The notes under the pieces are model-generated. The model was not told where the DNA came from. It searched no databases and saw only the letters and a list, made by a program, of their open reading frames with translations. The position numbers were made by a program, and so were the translations under genes. A stretch of 13,765 nucleotides of DNA from Candidatus Omnitrophota bacterium (GTDB lineage: Bacteria; Omnitrophota; Gorgyraeia; Gygaellales; Profunditerraquicolaceae): NCBI GenBank assembly GCA_026387485.1, contig JAPLLQ010000145.1:1-13765 (forward strand), read 5' to 3'. The number at the start of each line of letters is the position of its first letter. The stretch's first letter is position 1. Positions 1 through 5,691 of the stretch are shown here, piece by piece.

Positions 1-1821
1 AGCAGCGGTCAGGTATTTGTGGTAGATGCGCTGAATGACAATGTCACGGTAACCGATTCTAACGGAAATTTTATTACTATGTGGGGCGGTTATGGTTTCG
101 GGCCGGGTCGGTTTACTTATCCGGACAGCATTACCACAACCACCAATGGACAAGTTATCGTCGGCGATACCGGCGGCAATTGTATCCAGATTTTTAGCAC
201 TAGCCTAATCGCTAATGGAACGGTTCCGCTCCAGTCGCGCCCGAAACGCCGACGGAAAAACCAGCCGCGCACGCCGGCGGACACAACCCCTGCGGCGGGA
301 AAAGAGTTGCAATCCCTGCCTGGCCGGCAGGCAGGCGGCTTCAGAATACCTAAGTTGGTAGGGGGAATGGGAATCCTTTCGGTAGTAGCTATAGTTGTGT
401 CATTGGGGATTCACTTCTGGCCGCAGGTATGGGCATTATCTGCGTCAGTGGAGCTGGCAGGTTTGGGTTACCTTATGGGCGCGTACATGCCTATCGCTAT
501 AAAGGAATCCGTTTATACCTCCAGATTATTCTCTGAATTAGATGAGGAGGAAAAGGGGAGGGATTTGTGGCAATTAATTGATAACTACTGGCCGGTGCAG
601 AATTATGTTCATTGGGATGGTAGAGAAGCTAATGCTTTGATTGCTTATATTAACGGTAAACCAGTTGGCGCTCTCGCTTTTCTTAAGTTTTCAGCGGATG
701 TAGTTCAGGATAACGGGATTTTTGTTATTGAGAGTGCGAGAAAAAACCATATCGGCACATTTTTATGGGAAGAATTATTGAGGTATTTAAAAAAAGAAAA
801 TTATAAAGTATTCCAGGTTGGTGGAGAAAAGCCTAATTGTATCAGTAAAGCTCTGGAAGTACAGTTATTCCTTGAAAAAGCGTTAAATGGGAGAAGGGGA
901 GTTGTTATTCTCCGTGATGAAGCGGGAAAAATTAAAAGCGTAACCATAAATCTGGTTGGTGAAGACGAAAAAACGTCAGGGCAATTAACCAGTAACCCTT
1001 ATAGATTAGAATCTTATGTTAATCGCGGGTTGTCTGAGTTGGATTCAGTGTATCGGCTTTCTGAGGAGTTGAAAGCGCACAATGGTATGCAGCAGGTTTT
1101 GTTAATTGGAGTAGGCCGGGGTTACGCTGCGATTGAACTAGCACTAAAATTCCCCAATCTGCGCATTACCGCAGTAAATAAGGAAGAGGGGCTTTGGGAT
1201 GATGTGAAGATCAAGAAAAGTATGCGAAATAAGGGATACAGCAAAGAAGATATCCGTATGGCCAAGGGCCGGATCAGCCTGAAAGTTTTGGACATTGAGG
1301 ATGAAACAGTAAGGAATAATATATTAGGAAATAAACTATTTGATTTTGTTGTCTTTGAAACAAGGACGCAGATTTACCTACGGGATAAAGTGAAAGTAAT
1401 ACAGGGTTTGTTTAATGAAAGACTAAAAACCGGCGGAATCTATTCATTTGTTATTGATAATTTTTATTTATCCGGAAACGCCGTAGGCGATATTCGTAGT
1501 ATTATCCGCAAAGCGTTTGAAAGATCCGCGACCTTAAAAAACGAGGATTCTTTTGGGGCGGGTTTGTATGTGTTCATGACTTATGAAAAAACAGGTGAGT
1601 TTGTGGATATACCTTTAAAACTGGATAGAGTTTTTAGTGATGATTTCGGCGGAGCACCTATTATTCATTCCTATTATAACAAAAGAGAAGCGCCGGCCGT
1701 TTCTCCTGTGGCTGATGCCCAGAAAAATATCAATATCCCTAGGAAAGTTTCTTTATCCAGTTTTGAAGATTTGCTTGGCGACGGGGAATTTAAAAACGCG
1801 GATTTTACTTTAAAAAAATGA
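1..1821 (+). CDS. 5'-truncated multidomain membrane protein: NHL propeller, GNAT-like and methyltransferase-like domains
   Basis: The frame is open from base 1, so the start lies outside the window and 606 residues are visible. Residues 1-70 resemble NHL beta-propeller repeats: GQVFVVDALNDNVTV, then GFGPGRFTYPDSI, then GQVIVGDTGGNCIQIF. A basic, proline-rich linker (about 75-115) leads to two hydrophobic stretches (about 122-140 and 147-168), probably membrane segments. Residues about 205-295 look like a GNAT acetyltransferase, with a motif-A-like HIGTFLWEELL. From about 367, VLLIGVGRGYAA is a good SAM-binding motif I of a class I methyltransferase, and FDFVVFET would be motif IV. The substrate cannot be told. 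The first 350 bases are visibly richer in G+C than the rest, and a palindrome (315-335) sits in the linker, so the two halves may have been joined. The gene ends 31 bases before the PilZ gene. The domain calls are by eye; the reading frame itself is secure. Confidence 0.75.
   Translation, partial: SSGQVFVVDALNDNVTVTDSNGNFITMWGGYGFGPGRFTYPDSITTTTNGQVIVGDTGGNCIQIFSTSLIANGTVPLQSRPKRRRKNQPRTPADTTPAAGKELQSLPGRQAGGFRIPKLVGGMGILSVVAIVVSLGIHFWPQVWALSASVELAGLGYLMGAYMPIAIKESVYTSRLFSELDEEEKGRDLWQLIDNYWPVQNYVHWDGREANALIAYINGKPVGALAFLKFSADVVQDNGIFVIESARKNHIGTFLWEELLRYLKKENYKVFQVGGEKPNCISKALEVQLFLEKALNGRRGVVILRDEAGKIKSVTINLVGEDEKTSGQLTSNPYRLESYVNRGLSELDSVYRLSEELKAHNGMQQVLLIGVGRGYAAIELALKFPNLRITAVNKEEGLWDDVKIKKSMRNKGYSKEDIRMAKGRISLKVLDIEDETVRNNILGNKLFDFVVFETRTQIYLRDKVKVIQGLFNERLKTGGIYSFVIDNFYLSGNAVGDIRSIIRKAFERSATLKNEDSFGAGLYVFMTYEKTGEFVDIPLKLDRVFSDDFGGAPIIHSYYNKREAPAVSPVADAQKNINIPRKVSLSSFEDLLGDGEFKNADFTLKK
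315..335. repeat. CCTGCCT palindrome inside the linker of the first gene
   Basis: Arms CCTGCCT (315-321) and AGGCAGG (329-335) flank a centre GGCCGGC that is itself nearly self-complementary. In frame it encodes the residues SLPGRQAGG between the propeller remnant and the membrane segments. It looks like a mobile or extragenic-type palindrome that has been captured in a coding region. No other copy is seen in this window, so the repeat-family status is inferred. Confidence 0.55.
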
Positions 1822-1836
1822 GTTTTTATGGTATAA

Positions 1837-1850
1837 GAAAGGGGGTGATA
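1837..1850 (+). promoter_or_regulatory. Extended Shine-Dalgarno leader of first PilZ gene
   Basis: GAAAGGGGGTGATA ends two bases before the ATG at 1853. AAGGGGGTGAT pairs with the 16S 3' end (AAGGAGGTGAT sense) over 11 positions with one G-U wobble, which fixes the start codon. The same 14 bases recur before the second PilZ gene at 2218. Confidence 0.7.
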
Positions 1851-1852
1851 GA

Positions 1853-2215
1853 ATGGATGAAAGAAGAAGTTGTGTCCGTTGGCAGATAAACCAAGAGGCA
1901 GAGTTGAAACTTAATGACTCGATTGGGGTTATGCCATGTACGGTTGATGATATTAGTTTAAAAGGGATAAGGATTTCTCTAAGGAGGAATCTTTTTCCTG
2001 AGGTCTTGTCTCGGCTAAATCTTGCCTTACCAAATGGCCCGGAATTAAGAGTAGAGGCAAGAGTGGCTTGGCAGGATAATAGTGATTTAACTAATAATGT
2101 TTATGGGATGAGTTTTGTTGATATGAAGGAATCAAACAGGAAAAATATTTATGATTATGTATCCAGTAACTTTCCTCAGGAAGTAAACAGGCGCTGGAAA
2201 GAGGGGTTAGTTTAA
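1853..2215 (+). CDS. Single-domain PilZ protein (putative c-di-GMP receptor)
   Basis: This 120-residue protein is essentially one PilZ domain, the usual length of stand-alone members. PilZ domains bind cyclic di-GMP and switch partner proteins such as those for exopolysaccharide synthesis or motility. The two binding motifs are present: the N-terminal arginines in MDERRSCVRW (RxxxR) and the D/NxSxxG motif as DISLKGIRI. The strand ARVAWQDN followed by NVYGMSF is the expected C-terminal beta part. There is no signal peptide or membrane segment, so it should be cytosolic. The ATG at 1853 follows a near-perfect Shine-Dalgarno sequence. A second, damaged PilZ gene follows 20 bases downstream. The output partner is unknown; a link to the glycan genes downstream is only positional. 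Confidence 0.88.
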   Translation: MDERRSCVRWQINQEAELKLNDSIGVMPCTVDDISLKGIRISLRRNLFPEVLSRLNLALPNGPELRVEARVAWQDNSDLTNNVYGMSFVDMKESNRKNIYDYVSSNFPQEVNRRWKEGLV

Positions 2216-2217
2216 TG

Positions 2218-2231
2218 GAAAGGGGGTGATA
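2218..2231 (+). promoter_or_regulatory. Duplicate Shine-Dalgarno leader of second PilZ gene
   Basis: GAAAGGGGGTGATA is identical to the leader at 1837-1850 and here lies four bases before the ATG at 2236. The shared leader, together with the similar gene starts (MDERRS and MDDRRI), suggests a tandem duplication. Confidence 0.65.
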
Positions 2232-2235
2232 AGGG

Positions 2236-2512
2236 ATGGATGACCGAAGGATATTTGAAAGATTTGCCATAAATATGCCGGCAAGGTTTTTAGATTTAGA
2301 TAGCGGTAGAGAAGGGCTAGCCCAGACTCAGGATATCAGCGCTAAAGGAATAGGTTTAGTGACTAATGAGGAAGTTAAGCCGAATTCTAACCTTGATATA
2401 CACAAGAGGCCAGGTGGTCTGGCAAAAATCAGATGGGATGAATAATTGCCGCCTCGGCTTAAATTTAGAGAAGGCAGATCTAATGGGAATGTCCCGCCTG
2501 TTAAGGATGTAA
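2236..2512 (+). pseudogene. PilZ-domain gene broken by a frameshifting deletion
   Basis: The ATG-initiated frame begins like a normal PilZ protein, with DDRRIFERF (RxxxR) and DISAKGIGL (D/NxSxxG). After NSNLDI it turns into unrelated residues and stops at 2445 after only 69 residues. In the next frame, from 2402, the missing PilZ end can be read: TRGQVVW, then a polar turn, then GLNLEKADLMGMSRLLRM and a stop at 2510-2512. The break lies near 2395-2402. Against the neighbouring PilZ protein (LNL to EARVAW) about nine codons are missing, so a deletion of 3n+2 bases, such as 26 or 29, fits better than a single-base insertion. The truncated 69-residue product would keep both c-di-GMP motifs but lack the last strands. 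An assembly or sequencing error cannot be excluded. Confidence 0.82.
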
Positions 2513-2535
2513 GCCTGTCTTAGGCAACAAAAAAC

Positions 2536-2563
2536 TTGATTTCAGCTTGAGATTATGTTAAAT
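2536..2563 (+). promoter_or_regulatory. Possible sigma-70 promoter of the sugar-import operon
   Basis: TTGATT (2536-2541), a 16-base spacer and TTAAAT (2558-2563) lie about 70 bases before the start at 2631. An alternative pair, TTGAGA (2547-2552) and TATTAG (2569-2574), overlaps it. Neither is strong. No copy of the palindrome found before the ROK gene is visible here. The rest of 2513-2630 shows no gene and no convincing terminator. Confidence 0.35.
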
Positions 2564-2630
2564 TTTAGTATTAGTCTCTTGATTAGGCATAAGCATGGTT
2601 TTCACTCATTTTTCAGGAAGGAGTAAGGGA

Positions 2631-3944
2631 ATGTCAGTTAGAAGGTTAATTTGCAGCTTGGGTTTTTTAGTTTTTAGCGGATTGTTTTTATCTAATATTT
2701 TAGGTTGTTCCGGCCAAAAAGGCTCATCCAAGCCCACTATTACTGTCTGGCACTGGATGACTGACCGGGAACCGGCATTTAAAGAATTAGCCGGCTGGTA
2801 TGAAGCTAAATACGGGGTGAAAGTAAACTTCGATCTCTATGCCCCCTCAGATGCTTATTTACAAAAAGTCCGCGCTGCAGCTCAAGGAGCGAACCTTCCC
2901 GATATCTTCGGTATCTTAGGTGAGAAACGTGATTTCGCTTCTTTTATTAAAGCCGGGTACATTTTGGACCTTACTCCTTATATGCAGGAGAATAGCAATG
3001 CTTGGAAAGACAGTTTTTTTTCTAAGGCCCTGGCAGTCAACGAATTTAATCTGGGGGATAGTTATGGGGTTAAGCCGGGTATTTACGGCGCGCCGATAGA
3101 TATAATGACCATCCAGATGGTCTATAACAAATCTCTATTTAAACAATTAGGGCTTAATCCTAACCGTCCGCCGCAAACCTTCGCTGAGTTTTTAGAGATA
3201 GGAAAGAAGATCAAGGAAGCCAAATTGCAAGGGTTAGTCTCCGGCTGGGGTGAGATCTGGATGATTGACTGCTTGGCCAATAATTATGCTTTTAATATTA
3301 TGGGTAAAGATAAGGTCATCGCCACAATCAAAGGAGAAGTTCCCTATACTGACCCGGATTGGATTAAAGTTTTAAGTTTATTTAAGGAGATGCAGGAATC
3401 AGGTATTTTGGCTTACGGTTTGGTGACGATGGTCAATAAAACCGCTGAGCAGTTATTCGCCAATGAAAGAGCGGTATTCGCTTTTAACGGCTCCTGGTGC
3501 GTCAATGTCTATAAAGGAATGAACCCGCGCTTAGATTACGCGGCTTTTCTGCCTCCGAAAGTTTCCGATAAATACCCGATGGCAATCTGGGGTGGAGCAG
3601 GTTCGTCTTTTATGGTCAGTGCCCGCTCAAAGAATAAAGAGGAAGCAGTTAAATTTTTGCGCTGGCCTACTGAACGCGACCAGCAGGCTTATTTAGCCCA
3701 AGCTACTAATAATCTTCCGGCGAACAAAGAGAGTTTAGATCAGATTGCGTCAGTCCTGCAGAGTTTTGCCAAGGCAATGGATTCGGCTACTCATCCTCGT
3801 ATTTGGGGTGTCTCGGAATTTTCTCCGGTAATTGAAGCTTTAGATAAAGGAATTCAATCAATCATTATTGGCGAGAAGACCCCAAAGCAGGTTGCGGAGC
3901 AAGTTCAGAGGATTAAAGAGAGAGAACTGGCGAAGAAACGTTAA
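2631..3944 (+). CDS. ABC sugar transporter, solute-binding lipoprotein (family 1)
   Basis: This is the periplasmic or surface-tethered receptor that would deliver a sugar or oligosaccharide to the two permeases encoded next. From the ATG at 2631 the product has 437 residues, normal for MalE/UgpB-type proteins. The N-terminus MSVRRLICS plus a hydrophobic stretch ends in ILGC, a lipobox with the lipidated cysteine at residue 26. The mature start PTITVWHWMTDREPAF and the later LPDIFGILGE are typical of SBP family 1, and VFAFNGSWCVNVYKGMN is in the usual late position. I chose 2631 rather than the in-frame ATG at 2595 because AGGAAGGAG lies just before it and because the longer form would put 12 extra residues before the signal peptide. 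The substrate cannot be read from sequence; the glycosidases downstream suggest a glucan-type oligosaccharide. Confidence 0.92.
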   Translation: MSVRRLICSLGFLVFSGLFLSNILGCSGQKGSSKPTITVWHWMTDREPAFKELAGWYEAKYGVKVNFDLYAPSDAYLQKVRAAAQGANLPDIFGILGEKRDFASFIKAGYILDLTPYMQENSNAWKDSFFSKALAVNEFNLGDSYGVKPGIYGAPIDIMTIQMVYNKSLFKQLGLNPNRPPQTFAEFLEIGKKIKEAKLQGLVSGWGEIWMIDCLANNYAFNIMGKDKVIATIKGEVPYTDPDWIKVLSLFKEMQESGILAYGLVTMVNKTAEQLFANERAVFAFNGSWCVNVYKGMNPRLDYAAFLPPKVSDKYPMAIWGGAGSSFMVSARSKNKEEAVKFLRWPTERDQQAYLAQATNNLPANKESLDQIASVLQSFAKAMDSATHPRIWGVSEFSPVIEALDKGIQSIIIGEKTPKQVAEQVQRIKERELAKKR

Positions 3945-3946
3945 CT

Positions 3947-3969
3947 GGTAAACAGGTAACGGGTAAACA
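3947..3969 (+). repeat. Short imperfect GGTAAACA tandem repeat before the first permease
   Basis: GGTAAACA (3947-3954), GGTAAC (3955-3960) and GGTAAACA (3962-3969) fill nearly all of the 29-base gap between the binding-protein stop and the permease ATG at 3974. The stretch contains no clear purine-rich Shine-Dalgarno sequence at normal distance. Confidence 0.5.
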
Positions 3970-3973
3970 AAAC

Positions 3974-4846
3974 ATGAAAATTAAGGCTACCTTAGAAAAT
4001 TACGTATTTGTCCTTCCGGCAGTAACTATCTTTGCCATATTCTATATTATTCCTTTTATCTGGGTGCTGCAATTAGGGCTTTACGAATGGGATGGGATAA
4101 TGCCGACTAAGATTTTTATCGGCCTGAGTAATTTCAAAGAGATCATTACCGATAAGATCTGGTGGCAGTCATTTGGCAACGCCGCTTACATTACTTTTAT
4201 CGCTCTTACTTTTCAAAACGCCTTAGCATTTTTATTGGCCTGGGCTTGTGACCGGGAGATCCGGATGAAGAATTTCTACCGGCTGGTTTTCTTTCTCCCG
4301 CCGGTTTTATCCGAAGTAGTCGTGGGTTTAGTCTGGCAGTGGATATTAGATGGTAATTACGGCTTACTTAACCAATGGCTGGTACATTTAGGTTTTCCGA
4401 ATTTAGTGCGTAACTGGCTCTCTGATCCAAATACCGCGATTACCGCCGTAGCCTTGGTGCACTCTTGGAAGGGTTTTGGCTGGGGCTTCCTGATATTTTT
4501 GGCAGGTTTACAAACTATACCGCGTGAGCTTTATGAAGCAGCCCGGGTTGATGGCGCTAATGCTTGGCAGTCCTTTAAAAAGATTACTATTCCCTTAATG
4601 ATTCCGGTGACAGTATTAGTGGTAATACTTACGATTTTAGGCACAATGCAGGCATTTGTCCTGATTATTGCGATGACCGGAGGCGGGCCGGCGTATCATA
4701 CTGATGTTCCGACGTTAAGGATATTAGCCTCTATGCGCGGTTCATCACGTTTTGGCTATGCCTGTGCTCAGGGAATTACTTTCGGCGTGATTTTGATGGT
4801 TATTTCATTTATCCAATACCGTTTCTCTAAAAAGGCAAGGACATGA
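3974..4846 (+). CDS. ABC sugar transporter permease, MalF/UgpA type
   Basis: This 290-residue inner-membrane protein forms one half of the transport channel of a binding-protein-dependent carbohydrate importer. It has about six hydrophobic segments, beginning with YVFVLPAVTIFAIFYIIPFI. The cytoplasmic EAA loop that contacts the ATPase is clear at about residues 185-211 (ELYEAARVDGANAWQSFKK, followed by ITIPLM). The length and the N-terminal YEWDG segment after the first helix fit the UgpA/MsmF subgroup rather than the longer enterobacterial MalF. The gene follows the binding protein after 29 bases and overlaps the second permease by four bases (ATGA at 4843), so the two should be made in equal amounts. 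The start lacks a good Shine-Dalgarno sequence; translation may depend on coupling to the gene before it. Confidence 0.93.
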   Translation: MKIKATLENYVFVLPAVTIFAIFYIIPFIWVLQLGLYEWDGIMPTKIFIGLSNFKEIITDKIWWQSFGNAAYITFIALTFQNALAFLLAWACDREIRMKNFYRLVFFLPPVLSEVVVGLVWQWILDGNYGLLNQWLVHLGFPNLVRNWLSDPNTAITAVALVHSWKGFGWGFLIFLAGLQTIPRELYEAARVDGANAWQSFKKITIPLMIPVTVLVVILTILGTMQAFVLIIAMTGGGPAYHTDVPTLRILASMRGSSRFGYACAQGITFGVILMVISFIQYRFSKKART

Positions 4847-5691
4847 AATCCGGACTATATTACAAAGCTAAGAAGATAATCGTCAACACCCTGATACATA
4901 TATTTCTGCTTACGGTTTCCGCAACTTGTATCTTTCCTTTATTGTGGATGGTTTCTTCAAGCTTAAAGACACAGGAGACGATTTTTAAAGATATCTCACT
5001 TATCCCTAAGACCTTTCATTTTGAGAATTATTATTTTGCCTGGATTGAGGGTGGATTTGGCCGGAATTTTCTGAATAGCATATTTTATACGGTTGCGGTA
5101 GTCTTAGGGATAATTATTATCTCCTCTATGGCTGCCTATGCTTTTTCCCGTTTTAAATTTCCCGGGCGTAATATCCTCTTTATAATGTTTATGGCGGCGA
5201 TGATGATACCTATCCCGGGAGCTTTTGTCCCTCTTTATATCCTCTTGAATAAACTCGGGCTTAGGAATACGGCTTTAGGTTATATCTTGTGTATGATTAA
5301 TGTTGGGCTATCTACCAGTATATTTCTCTTAAAGACTTTCTTTGATAAGATGCCCAAGGAACTTGAAGACGCAGCCCGGATTGACGGTTGCTCCAAGATA
5401 GGTATCTGGCGGCATGTGGCTTTACCGTTGTCTAAGCCGGTATTGGCTGTGGTGGTAGTTCTTAATGCCCTGATTGTCTGGAATGAATATGTCTTGGCTT
5501 TGATTATCTTTGACTCAAAACCGCTGATGCCGCTCCAAGTGGCACTTATGACTTTTCAGGGAGAGTTTGTTACCAAATATCCCTTATTAATGGCCGGTTT
5601 AACCATAACTGCTTTACCTATTATAATAGTCTATATCCTAATGCAGAAATATATTGTTAAGGGAGTTACGCAGGGAGCCGTAGTCGGATGA
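4843..5691 (+). CDS. ABC sugar transporter permease, MalG/UgpE type
   Basis: This is the second channel subunit of the same importer: 282 residues with about six membrane segments. The MalG-type features are IFPLLWMVSSSLKTQETIF after the first helix and the EAA loop at about residues 173-197 (ELEDAARIDGCSKIGIWRH, then VALPLSKP). The C-terminus YIVKGVTQGAVVG is the usual ending of this family. It starts within the stop region of the first permease (ATGA, 4843-4846) and its own stop overlaps the start of the glycosidase gene at 5688-5691, so transporter and hydrolase are coupled. An ATP-binding subunit does not follow; a multitask ATPase from another locus is the usual solution in such clusters. 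Confidence 0.93.
   Translation: MKSGLYYKAKKIIVNTLIHIFLLTVSATCIFPLLWMVSSSLKTQETIFKDISLIPKTFHFENYYFAWIEGGFGRNFLNSIFYTVAVVLGIIIISSMAAYAFSRFKFPGRNILFIMFMAAMMIPIPGAFVPLYILLNKLGLRNTALGYILCMINVGLSTSIFLLKTFFDKMPKELEDAARIDGCSKIGIWRHVALPLSKPVLAVVVVLNALIVWNEYVLALIIFDSKPLMPLQVALMTFQGEFVTKYPLLMAGLTITALPIIIVYILMQKYIVKGVTQGAVVG

Noticed and set aside
2513..2535. GCCTGTCTTAGGC as a terminator after the PilZ pair
   Set aside because: The stem is only four base pairs and is followed by A residues, not a T-run.
2595..2630. Upstream in-frame ATG extending the sugar-binding protein by 12 residues
   Set aside because: AGGAAGGAG lies just before ATG 2631, and the lipoprotein signal peptide begins there; the extension overlaps the likely leader.
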